Shown here: positions 1 to 6,617 of the stretch, in pieces | How positions within the stretch are numbered: position 1 is the stretch's first letter | Layout of the letters: the number at the start of each line of letters is the position of its first letter | Assembly: GCA_022601215.1 (NCBI GenBank) | Contig: JAHZIZ010000119.1 | Location: 1-7,726, forward strand | Direction: 5' to 3' | Length of the DNA: 7,726 bases | Source: Bacteroidota bacterium | GTDB taxonomy: Bacteria > Bacteroidota > Bacteroidia > Flavobacteriales > Flavobacteriaceae | Notes under the pieces: model-generated | Seen by the model: only the letters and a program-made list of their open reading frames with translations | What the model was told of the DNA's origin: nothing | The model's database searches: none | Made by a program: the position numbers and the translations under genes

Positions 1-406
1 CCCCCATGACGCGCTACAGGGCGTAGCCCCGTGTACCTATCATCAACCAATACTGGAAACCTCTACTTATGATCTGTCCGCTTGACGGGGAAGCTTACAA
101 TACTTCTTCGTATATATCTGATCTAGCCATGGAGACGGCCAGATACCCTTGAGTTTATGTATTATTTGAAAAATGCCGTTCCTTCTGAAGCGGTGATGGG
201 GTTTTGAACACTATCAATGCATGGGAACTGGCCGAGTTTGTTGCAAGGGGCCACAGAAATTTAAAGTCAGTGAGCTAACTTATAAGTTTTGAATTCCCTG
301 GGGCAGCTTTATTTTGATTTGAGACTAACCGAAAAAGATAAAAATGGAAGAATGTAGAATAGACGTGGTTGAATCGGCTATTGGGATAGTGTGTATTGCC
401 ATTTTA

Positions 407-438
407 CAGGTAAATCGAACCTTAGTTCGCGTAACCTG
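407..438. repeat. Two-tier imperfect inverted repeat upstream of the operon
   Basis: CAGGT (407-411) pairs with ACCTG (434-438), and CGAAC (416-420) pairs with GTTCG (425-429). A 4 x 4 internal loop separates the two 5-bp stems, and the apical loop is CTTA (421-424). No T-run follows, so it is not a standard terminator. It could be an operator, an RNA structure in a leader, or the folded end of a mobile element. The pairing is seen directly; the role is unknown. Confidence 0.4.
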
Positions 439-530
439 AACCTCGGGCAGTGGAGAAATTGAAATAACTTGGGGTCTGACTTAAATTTTAGATTAAGAAT
501 AAATTTTAAACTAATTGTGAAATACTAAAT

Positions 531-534
531 GGAG
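531..534 (+). promoter_or_regulatory. Ribosome binding site for the acyl ligase
   Basis: GGAG lies 7 nt before the GTG at 542. It decides the start, because the nearby ATG at 529 is in another frame and meets a stop after three codons. Confidence 0.65.
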
Positions 535-541
535 TTTTAGT

Positions 542-2020
542 GTGAACTTTGTTGATTATCTTTTTGAAACCACCAAAGACCTAACTAAGGAGATTGTTGT
601 TGGGAATTCCGAAAAAATCTCATATTCAGATATGTACAATATGTATGTCTCTAGGATTGCACGTTGGCTGTCCGGAAAATTTGGTTCCAATGAAAAGATA
701 CTGTTGATCAGTGATAATTCGGTTTTTTTTATTGGGGCATACCTTGGTATCATTAAATCTGGGAACATTTGTGTGCCCCTCAATCCTTCGGTTACTACCA
801 CTTCTCTTAAGTATATTGCTACTCAATGTGCTTCTAAAATAGCATTTGTAGAAAATAAGCATTTGAAAAAGCTGGACGACCTGAATCTCGAAAAAGTCCA
901 TCAAGATATGATTCTAGGAGATATCTTGCAATCGTCAAAGTTTAACTGTGATGGGAAGTTGTTCGATGAAGGCCGCATAGCAGAAATCATTTTTACGTCA
1001 GGATCAACAGCACTTCCTAAGGGAGTGATGTTAAGTCACAAAAACCTGCGTGCCAATACTGATTCAATTATCAAATATTTAGAATTAACTAACAATGATC
1101 GAGTGCTAGTTGTGCTACCCTTTTATTATTGTTACGGATTGTCACTCCTCCATACTCATATAAAAGTCGGTGCGTCACTAGTCCTCAATAATACTTTTAT
1201 CATGCTGAATACTGTAATCGATGATTTATTAAATTATAGCTGCACTGGTTTTTCCGGTGTCCCAAGCCATTATCAGATTTTTTTGAGGAAAAGCAGAAGA
1301 TTTAAGGTAACCCAATTTCCTCACATCCGTTATGTTACTCAAGCGGGTGGAAAGTTGCCGAACGTTTTTATTGAGGATTTTCTTAAAACCTTTCCCAAAA
1401 TTAGATTTTACGTAATGTACGGACAAACTGAAGCAACGGCAAGGCTCTCTTACCTCCCTCCAAGCTGGTTACCCGAAAAGTTAGGTTCAATCGGAAAGGG
1501 AATACCCGGTGTCACGTTAGAAGTTGTCAATGAATCCATGCAGAAAGTAAAGCCAAATGAAATAGGAGAAATCATAGCTGAGGGCGATAATATTATGGTC
1601 GGTTATTTTGAGGACCCAACCCTGACTGACGAAACAATTAAAGCCGGTCGACTCCACACTGGCGATATTGGGACCGTTGATAAAGATGGGTTTATTTACG
1701 TGCTGGCTCGTGAGAAAGAATATCTAAAAGTTAGTGGCGAACGAATTAGCCCGAAGGAAGTCGAGGATGTCATTGTTAGTCTTCCATCAGTTGTCGATTG
1801 CTCAATTGTTGGGGTGGAAGATGATATTCTAGGGGAAGCCATTAAAGCCTTTATTGTTCTTGAGTCAACCGCCTCCCTGACCAAAGATGATATCCTCAAC
1901 TTTTGCAACCAACGGTTGAGCTCTACTAAATTGCCGAAATTTATAGAGTTTATTGATGAAATTCCGGCAAGTCCTACCGGGAAAAAACTTAGATCTGAAT
2001 TAGAGAAACTTGGAACCTGA
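542..2020 (+). CDS. AMP-dependent acyl ligase (ANL superfamily)
   Basis: This 492-residue enzyme should adenylate a carboxylic acid with ATP and pass the acyl group to a thiol, either CoA or an ACP phosphopantetheine. The family signatures are all visible: the Ser/Thr/Gly-rich phosphate loop FTSGSTALPKG (151-161), YGQTEAT (293-299), the TGD of the hinge region (373-375), the REKEYLKVSGERI segment (390-402) and the C-terminal PTGKKLR, with Lys481 in the position of the catalytic A10 lysine. The length is usual for a stand-alone ligase and there is no fused carrier domain. The GTG start is supported by GGAG at 531-534. It is first in the operon, and the next gene starts at its stop codon. The ACP encoded at 6363-6602 is a natural partner, which makes acyl-ACP ligase a reasonable inference. 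The substrate cannot be read from sequence, and CoA ligase activity is the alternative. Confidence 0.92.
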   Translation: MNFVDYLFETTKDLTKEIVVGNSEKISYSDMYNMYVSRIARWLSGKFGSNEKILLISDNSVFFIGAYLGIIKSGNICVPLNPSVTTTSLKYIATQCASKIAFVENKHLKKLDDLNLEKVHQDMILGDILQSSKFNCDGKLFDEGRIAEIIFTSGSTALPKGVMLSHKNLRANTDSIIKYLELTNNDRVLVVLPFYYCYGLSLLHTHIKVGASLVLNNTFIMLNTVIDDLLNYSCTGFSGVPSHYQIFLRKSRRFKVTQFPHIRYVTQAGGKLPNVFIEDFLKTFPKIRFYVMYGQTEATARLSYLPPSWLPEKLGSIGKGIPGVTLEVVNESMQKVKPNEIGEIIAEGDNIMVGYFEDPTLTDETIKAGRLHTGDIGTVDKDGFIYVLAREKEYLKVSGERISPKEVEDVIVSLPSVVDCSIVGVEDDILGEAIKAFIVLESTASLTKDDILNFCNQRLSSTKLPKFIEFIDEIPASPTGKKLRSELEKLGT

Positions 2021-2024
2021 CGAA

Positions 2025-3140
2025 ATGTTAATGAACATGGATGATGCCATAGAAAATCTTATATCTGAAGACCAGTATAAATACACTGATGCGGAAAAGG
2101 AAAAGGTTTTACTCCCAATCATTCGCGGTCAGCTAAAAGCGCATTATCAAAATAATAGGCATATCAAATCTTGGATAGACAAACTCAACATTAATATAGA
2201 TGAAATACAAAGCCTGATAGATGTTCCCGTGCTGCCAACACAGATGTTCAAGCATTTTGACTTACAAACGACTACGGCGCCACTGCAAAGGGTTCTTCAT
2301 TCAAGTTCTACTACTAGCCAAACACCTAGTAAGATTCCTATATGCCGTGTAACGGCGCAACGTCAGACAAAAGCCTTAACTTCAATCATTAAAAATTTCT
2401 TTTCCAACAAACGAAGGCCGTATTTGATTATCGATTGTGAATCAAGCAATAAAGAAGCCCAATCCATAACGGCACGCAGCGCAGCGATAAGGGGTTTTAG
2501 CATTCTCAGTAAGGAGAAAATTTACGCCTTTGATGAAGAGAATGGTAGGCTGGTTTTCAATAAAGATCGTGTTGCGGATTTTATTGATCGTAATCGCGAT
2601 AAGGGTATATTTGCTATTGGTTTCACCTTCATAATTTGGTCTGAATTCTTAAAAGCCATGCAAAAGGAAGATGCAATTTTTGATTGTCCCGACCTACTTA
2701 TGGTCCATGGCGGAGGGTGGAAAAAATTAAAGGATCAAAGTGTCTCAAAAGAGGTCTTTTCTGAAGCTATTGCGAGATTGTTTAATACTCAACCCAACCA
2801 TATCTTGGATTTCTACGGCATGGTAGAACAAACCGGAATTGTCTTTATAGATTGTGAGTTTGGTCATAAACATGCCCCGAATTTTGTAGAAGTGAAAATC
2901 AGAAATTTTCTAACCCTCCAAGAGAATAAAGTGAATGAACCAGGATATATTGAGATAATGAATGTACTCCCGGACAGTTATCCGGGAATGTCAATATTGA
3001 CAGAGGACATCGGTGAGGTTTTGGGAATAGACGACTGCTCCTGTGGTAGAAAGGGAAAATATTTTGTTTTCAAATCAAGATTGGAAAAATCAGAAGTGAG
3101 AGGATGCGGAGATACGTTTCGGGAGTCGTCAGGTCAGTGA
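2025..3140 (+). CDS. LuxE-like acyl-protein synthetase
   Basis: LuxE enzymes adenylate a fatty acid or take an activated acyl group, hold it on a cysteine and hand it to LuxC for reduction. Numbered from the ATG at 2025 (371 residues), the protein shows a Ser/Thr-rich phosphate-loop-like stretch SSSTTSQTPS (93-102), HGGGW (228-232), DFYGMVEQTG (262-271), CGRKG (340-344) and the C-terminal EVRGCGDT. Cys361 there matches the near-C-terminal cysteine acylated in bacterial luminescence LuxE. The length (about 370) is normal. The start is uncertain: a TTG at 2010 would overlap the ligase by 11 nt, while the ATG at 2025 sits 4 nt after its stop with GGA at 2012-2014, and ATGs at 2031 and 2037 are also possible. 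LuxC follows immediately, as expected for a channelling pair. The family call is firm; the chain-length preference is unknown. Confidence 0.9.
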   Translation: MLMNMDDAIENLISEDQYKYTDAEKEKVLLPIIRGQLKAHYQNNRHIKSWIDKLNINIDEIQSLIDVPVLPTQMFKHFDLQTTTAPLQRVLHSSSTTSQTPSKIPICRVTAQRQTKALTSIIKNFFSNKRRPYLIIDCESSNKEAQSITARSAAIRGFSILSKEKIYAFDEENGRLVFNKDRVADFIDRNRDKGIFAIGFTFIIWSEFLKAMQKEDAIFDCPDLLMVHGGGWKKLKDQSVSKEVFSEAIARLFNTQPNHILDFYGMVEQTGIVFIDCEFGHKHAPNFVEVKIRNFLTLQENKVNEPGYIEIMNVLPDSYPGMSILTEDIGEVLGIDDCSCGRKGKYFVFKSRLEKSEVRGCGDTFRESSGQ

Positions 3141-4408
3141 GCATCAATTGTTATCTATATGAAGGCCGTTTTGTCGATAGAGAATTCGATGATTTTGCAT
3201 TACTCATCAATTCATTAGATTTGGAAATTTTGCATCACCAGCCCATTGATCTAATTGTAAAACTTCTAGCAAAATTTGGGAAGGAGCTTACAAAATCGTT
3301 ACTACACGAGGAAGGAATTATTTACCTTGCCATCTGGCTTAGAGAATCTAATCTCACGAAATACCTTTCTCGTAACCTCAATAATAAACGTGCTTTGGAT
3401 ACATTCATCAGCATTGAAGAGGGTCTCTACATAAGAGCCCAACCAAGAGGAGTGGTTTGTCATTGGATTGCTGGTAATATTCCTACCTTAGCCATTTTCT
3501 CTCTCATCCAATCTATTCTTTGCAAAAACGTTAATGTACTCAGAGTGCCAAAAGATTGCGTGAGTGGTGTTTTAGAAATTCTCAAAATTTTAAAGGATAT
3601 CTCCGTTGGCTATGAGGGAAAAGTAATGACGGGAGAGGAAATTTTAAAAGCTACATCCATTGTGTATTTTCCAAGTTCCGACAAAGACCTGAACAGAAAA
3701 CTTTCACTTGAAGCCGATTGTAAGGTCATTTGGGGAGGTAAGGAGGCCGTTCAATCCATCGTTCTCTTGCCGCAAAAGGAACATTGCGAAACCGTCGTCT
3801 TCGGACCTAAATATTCCTTTGCGGTTGTGGATGAGGAATCTATCGATGAGTCTCTCTGTAATAATCTTGCGATGGACATCATCACGTTTGATCAAAATGC
3901 CTGTTCTTCTCCCCATGTCATTTTTTGCGAGAGTAATGGGGCGGGTAAGGGCGATGCATGTAAGAAGCTCGCTTCTTATCTTGCTGATTCCTTCAGAGAG
4001 CTGACTAAGAAATATAAGAAAACTGAAGGCAACTTTGCCAATATTTTGAATGTAAGAGGGATCTATTGGCTCGATCCTAATAAAGACATCATTTGTTCGA
4101 ACACCTTGGATTGGACGATTTTGGTCAATAAGGAGGTAAAGCTTGAAGAACCGATAGGTTCCCGAACCATTTATATAAAAGAAGTAGGGAATCTTCTTGA
4201 AACGACAGAGTTGATTAACAACAAAATCCAAACTATTGGGATGGCCATTAAAAATTCAGAAAAGAAGCAGTACTTTTGTGAACGAGCAACGTTTAAAGGT
4301 GTCTCCCGTTGCGTCGATATTGGTTGGATGAATAATTACGATACTCCTTGGGACGGTATATTCTTTATTCACCGCCTTGTGAGGTGGACGTCGATGACTA
4401 AACAATAA
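3137..4408 (+). CDS. LuxC-like acyl-CoA/acyl-protein reductase
   Basis: LuxC proteins belong to the aldehyde dehydrogenase superfamily and use NADPH to reduce a Cys-bound acyl group to an aldehyde. Numbered from the GTG at 3137 (423 residues), the conserved parts are HWIAGNIP (109-116), a WGG at 199-201, and FDQNACSSP (251-259), whose Cys256 corresponds to the acyl-accepting nucleophile. The start is ambiguous. The GTG at 3137 makes a 4-nt GTGA overlap with the LuxE stop, and its N-terminus (SINCYLYEGRF) matches the short lead of LuxC relatives. The ATG at 3104 would add 11 residues and overlap LuxE by 37 nt, with a purine-rich stretch placed too close to be ideal. The overlap suggests translational coupling with LuxE, so the two are probably made in matched amounts. 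No LuxD, LuxA or LuxB gene adjoins it. Confidence 0.9.
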   Translation: MSINCYLYEGRFVDREFDDFALLINSLDLEILHHQPIDLIVKLLAKFGKELTKSLLHEEGIIYLAIWLRESNLTKYLSRNLNNKRALDTFISIEEGLYIRAQPRGVVCHWIAGNIPTLAIFSLIQSILCKNVNVLRVPKDCVSGVLEILKILKDISVGYEGKVMTGEEILKATSIVYFPSSDKDLNRKLSLEADCKVIWGGKEAVQSIVLLPQKEHCETVVFGPKYSFAVVDEESIDESLCNNLAMDIITFDQNACSSPHVIFCESNGAGKGDACKKLASYLADSFRELTKKYKKTEGNFANILNVRGIYWLDPNKDIICSNTLDWTILVNKEVKLEEPIGSRTIYIKEVGNLLETTELINNKIQTIGMAIKNSEKKQYFCERATFKGVSRCVDIGWMNNYDTPWDGIFFIHRLVRWTSMTKQ

Positions 4409-4430
4409 TTTTTTTGAAAATGAGAAAATA

Positions 4431-5171
4431 ATGCTAAATGGAAAAACTATTCTAATCACAGGCGCTAGTAGGGGTATTGGGAGAGAAACGAGCTTACTAT
4501 TAGCTAGAAATCACGCGGAACTTATTCTTAATTACAATTCCAGTGAAGCCGAAGTGCTTAAGTTGGCGGATGAGATTAACCAAATGGGAGTAAGGGCTGT
4601 CTCCGTGAAAGCGAATGTGAGTGATCGGAATCAAGTGCAAGCCATGTTCAAAAAAATCCGTTCCGAATTTGGTCGTTTAGATGTTCTGGTCAATAACGCT
4701 GGAATAATTAATGATGATCTCCTTTTAATGACCAAAGAACACGTCTACGATAACCTTATGGAAGTGAACGTGAAAGGCTGCTTTAATTGCATGCAATTTG
4801 CCACTAAAATGATGATAGGGAAGGAAAGGGGAAAAATCATTAACGTCAGTTCTATTATTGGTCGATATGGGAATTCTGGCCAAGCGGTTTATTCTGCCAC
4901 CAAAGCAGCAGTTATTGGCCTGACGACATCGTCTGCAAAGGAGCTAGGGCAATTAGGAATAACCGTGAATGCCGTTGCCCCTGGTGTGATCGATACAGAC
5001 ATGACTTCTCAATTAAAGCCGGAATTTAAGAAAAAACTCATAGATGGCACAGCTCTTAAGCGAATTGGGAAGCCAGTTGAGGTGGCCAAGGTTATTTTAT
5101 TTTTAGCGTCCGATTTAAGTGATTATGTCAGTGGACAAATAATCGGCGTGGATGGCTGTCAAGTTGTTTGA
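4431..5171 (+). CDS. FabG-like short-chain dehydrogenase/reductase
   Basis: This 246-residue classical SDR has every expected motif: the TGASRGIG nucleotide-binding loop (10-17), NNAG (88-91), Asn113, and the catalytic Ser141, Tyr154 and Lys158 (YSATK). Arg14 in the glycine loop and no acidic residue ending the second strand (LILNYNSSE) favour NADPH. The closest well-known family is 3-oxoacyl-ACP reductase, and with an ACP gene nearby it may make a 3-hydroxyacyl-ACP. It could equally reduce an aldehyde made by LuxC, or a sugar. The C-terminal segment reads VDGCQVV, where FabG-like proteins usually have two glycines (DGG); whether this matters is unknown. It starts 22 nt after LuxC with a modest GAG at 4422-4424, and its stop lies 15 nt before the next gene. 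Confidence 0.9.
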   Translation: MLNGKTILITGASRGIGRETSLLLARNHAELILNYNSSEAEVLKLADEINQMGVRAVSVKANVSDRNQVQAMFKKIRSEFGRLDVLVNNAGIINDDLLLMTKEHVYDNLMEVNVKGCFNCMQFATKMMIGKERGKIINVSSIIGRYGNSGQAVYSATKAAVIGLTTSSAKELGQLGITVNAVAPGVIDTDMTSQLKPEFKKKLIDGTALKRIGKPVEVAKVILFLASDLSDYVSGQIIGVDGCQVV

Positions 5172-5186
5172 GCCGATGGTATCAGT

Positions 5187-6224
5187 ATGAATGATATTAT
5201 CATACGGTCCTCAACCGAGGAGGATATTGGAGGTATTACAGATTTATTCCTTCCACGAAAGCGAGATTCTGAAATTTTTAAATGGGTTATTTCAGATGGA
5301 AATGAAAATTTTAGGTCACTTGTCGCTGAATGCGAGAACCAAATCGTCGGACACATAGCGTATGTGAGTACTGAATATGCCTACGAAGGAAAGCAATATA
5401 CAGGAGTATTTACAATCGAATGGATGGTGGATCCGAAGTTCTCTGGTCAAGCTGGGCTTAAATTATTCTCAAAAGTTCTCAAGATTGGTGATTTCACTTT
5501 TATTATAGGAGGGACGAAGGTTGTAAATCAGATTTACCCTCTCCTTAAATTTGGGCAGCCACTTAATGTTCTAAAATTTTTAAAGGTAACTAAACCCCTT
5601 AAGTATTTTGAGGCATTAGATAATAAGATTTGGAAAAGATTTGCCAAGACAATTTATTATGCGCGCCACTCTATTTTTTCTAAACATTATCCAACTAACA
5701 GCGAAATCACACTTTGTCCATTGAAACAAGGACATAAAATAGTAGGAGAATCAGATCCCTCCACTGTGGTGAATTCTTGCAAGGAAGATCATCTTGATTG
5801 GTTACTGAAGGCACCAGGTGTCAATGTCCATTCATTCACCGTTAAGAGGTCGAAAATACCAATTGGGACAGCTATTTGCTACACACAAAGCGTCCAAAAT
5901 GTCACCAGTGGAAGGATTGTGTATCTGTCGCTATTGCCAAAAGAAAATGCCATTTGGGATCGGGTGGTACAAAGTCTAGAGGAATTCCTAATGAATCAAG
6001 GATGTTGTGTTATTACAACTCTGGCATCGTATCCTCCGTTTATCGATGTACTAAAGACAAGAGGTCACGTTATCACACATGAGCTCCCATTTTGGCTTAA
6101 AGATAGAAAAAAACTATTTTTGGATGCTTCTTGGCATTTAACGTATCTAGAAGGGGATCTTGACTATCGCGGCTTACATTTAACAGACTTTGTCCAGGAA
6201 GAGGCGGGCAGGAATGCCGAATGA
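5187..6224 (+). CDS. Large GNAT-type acyltransferase, probably two GNAT folds
   Basis: The 345-residue product begins like a GNAT domain (IIIRSSTEEDIGGITDLF) and has an EWMVDPKFSGQAG segment (78-90), resembling the V-x-P...G-x-G/A acyl-CoA-binding turn. The second half (about 200-330) carries another strand-helix pattern ending in WHLTYLEGDLDYRG (316-329), an ending seen in GNAT/FemAB-like proteins of polysaccharide loci. At about twice the size of a single GNAT domain, a tandem architecture is likely. The probable job is transfer of an acyl group, perhaps from the ACP or CoA thioester made by its neighbours, to an amino group such as that of an amino sugar; the acceptor is inferred only. No strong Shine-Dalgarno site precedes the ATG (a GATGG at 5175-5179 is poor), so translation may be coupled to the SDR 15 nt upstream. 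No signal peptide or membrane segment is evident, which implies the cytoplasm. Confidence 0.75.
   Translation: MNDIIIRSSTEEDIGGITDLFLPRKRDSEIFKWVISDGNENFRSLVAECENQIVGHIAYVSTEYAYEGKQYTGVFTIEWMVDPKFSGQAGLKLFSKVLKIGDFTFIIGGTKVVNQIYPLLKFGQPLNVLKFLKVTKPLKYFEALDNKIWKRFAKTIYYARHSIFSKHYPTNSEITLCPLKQGHKIVGESDPSTVVNSCKEDHLDWLLKAPGVNVHSFTVKRSKIPIGTAICYTQSVQNVTSGRIVYLSLLPKENAIWDRVVQSLEEFLMNQGCCVITTLASYPPFIDVLKTRGHVITHELPFWLKDRKKLFLDASWHLTYLEGDLDYRGLHLTDFVQEEAGRNAE
6210..6213 (+). promoter_or_regulatory. Ribosome binding site for the 46-codon frame
   Basis: AGGA lies 7 nt before the ATG at 6221, inside the end of the acyltransferase gene. It is the main sign that the short downstream frame is translated. 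Confidence 0.45.
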
Positions 6225-6361
6225 GCCAAAAGCTAAAAAGGCAATTCCTCTGGGCTAGATTTAAAGTAGATGCTCCCGTAAGAGCATCCGTTCAGACTCT
6301 GGGATCGGAACGAGGAAAGTTACTATTAACAAACTGTAGGAATTTACCTTGGAAATACTAA
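6221..6361 (+). CDS. Putative 46-residue protein, last gene of the operon
   Basis: An ATG at 6221 overlaps the acyltransferase stop in the classic 4-nt ATGA arrangement, has AGGA at a 7-nt spacing, and stays open for 46 codons to a TAA at 6359-6361. The product is basic: it starts MSQKLKRQFLWARFKVD and ends LTNCRNLPWKY. I see no known motif, signal peptide or membrane helix. It fills almost exactly the space up to the convergent ACP gene, with one base between the two stop codons. It may be a genuine small protein. It may also be the surviving N-terminus of a longer gene cut off where the ACP region was joined in reverse, or an overlap by chance. The chance explanation is weakened by the start signals, but no homologue is recognised. 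Confidence 0.45.
   Translation: MSQKLKRQFLWARFKVDAPVRASVQTLGSERGKLLLTNCRNLPWKY
6269..6288. repeat. Perfect 7-bp inverted repeat between convergent genes
   Basis: GATGCTC (6269-6275) and GAGCATC (6282-6288) form a perfect 7-bp hairpin with loop CCGTAA. No T-run follows on the + strand; on the minus strand only a weak TACTTTAAAT follows. It lies within the 46-codon frame and 75 nt past the ACP stop. It may help end transcription from either side, but as an intrinsic terminator it is weak. Confidence 0.4.
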
Positions 6362-6362
6362 T

Positions 6363-6602
6363 TCAGTCCTTTACACCTGAATCAATACCATGACCTTTAA
6401 GAATCTCCTTGATTTTTTTCACGCTACTCATGTCCGTAATTTCGTCCATATCTAATTCTATGTCAAATATTTCTTCTAGCTTGGCAGTAAATCTCAAGTG
6501 ATTAACTGAATCCCATTTCTCAATTTCCTGATATTTAATATCATCATTTACATCCGAAACTGGTATATTAAAAACCTCGCTGAATATTTCGTCCACTGTC
6601 AT
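6363..6602 (-). CDS. Acyl carrier protein
   Basis: A 79-residue acidic protein of normal ACP size. Ser32 in KWDSVNHL is the predicted 4'-phosphopantetheine site; WDS followed by V and H is typical of specialised ACPs, whereas housekeeping AcpP has GADSLD. The rest fits the four-helix fold, including IFDIELDMDEITDMSSV before the last helix. The start is secure because GAGGAG (minus strand, 6617-6612) sits 9 nt upstream of the ATG. The gene converges on the acyl operon, so it needs its own promoter in the 6603-7234 region. It probably carries the acyl group made by the ligase and acted on by the SDR, LuxE/LuxC or the GNAT protein. A dedicated holo-ACP synthase is not visible here, so the host enzyme must prime it. 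Confidence 0.88.
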   Translation of the reverse strand: MTVDEIFSEVFNIPVSDVNDDIKYQEIEKWDSVNHLRFTAKLEEIFDIELDMDEITDMSSVKKIKEILKGHGIDSGVKD

Positions 6603-6611
6603 TCTTGAAAT

Positions 6612-6617
6612 CTCCTC
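6612..6617 (-). promoter_or_regulatory. Strong ribosome binding site for the ACP
   Basis: The minus strand reads GAGGAG 9 nt before the ACP ATG, the best Shine-Dalgarno match in the window. A short dyad (TATTG, 2-nt loop, CAATA; 6625-6636) lies just upstream. It could be an operator or part of a promoter, but no clear -35/-10 pair was found. Confidence 0.7.

Larger units (their letters stand above)
1..541. other. Left flank without a convincing gene
   Basis: No intact gene is recognisable in this stretch. Short open frames exist: 27-149 on the + strand, with an in-frame ATG at 69, and 344-439, which would encode 31 residues. Neither has a good ribosome binding site or a recognisable product. 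Bases 1-60 are GC-rich (about 57% by hand count) and carry a 5-bp hairpin (13-17 with 23-27). Bases 481-530 are very AT-rich and directly precede the operon, so the promoter probably lies there. A weak candidate is a -35-like CTGACT at 476-481 with a poor -10 around 499-504, which is too weak to call. The stretch reads as intergenic debris or a regulatory leader. Confidence 0.5.

Noticed and set aside
1..541. Integron attC site or CRISPR array
   Set aside because: No GTTRRRY/RYYYAAC core pair frames the hairpin and there are no regularly spaced repeats.
3704..4231. A 175-codon open frame on the minus strand inside the LuxC gene
   Set aside because: It is antisense to a well-supported catalytic gene and its translation resembles no protein family.
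542..4408. A bioluminescence (lux) operon
   Set aside because: LuxC and LuxE relatives are present, but luxA, luxB and luxD are absent and the neighbours point to acyl transfer.
4409..4415. A terminator at the run of seven T after LuxC
   Set aside because: No hairpin precedes the T-run, and the next gene starts 22 nt after LuxC in the same direction.
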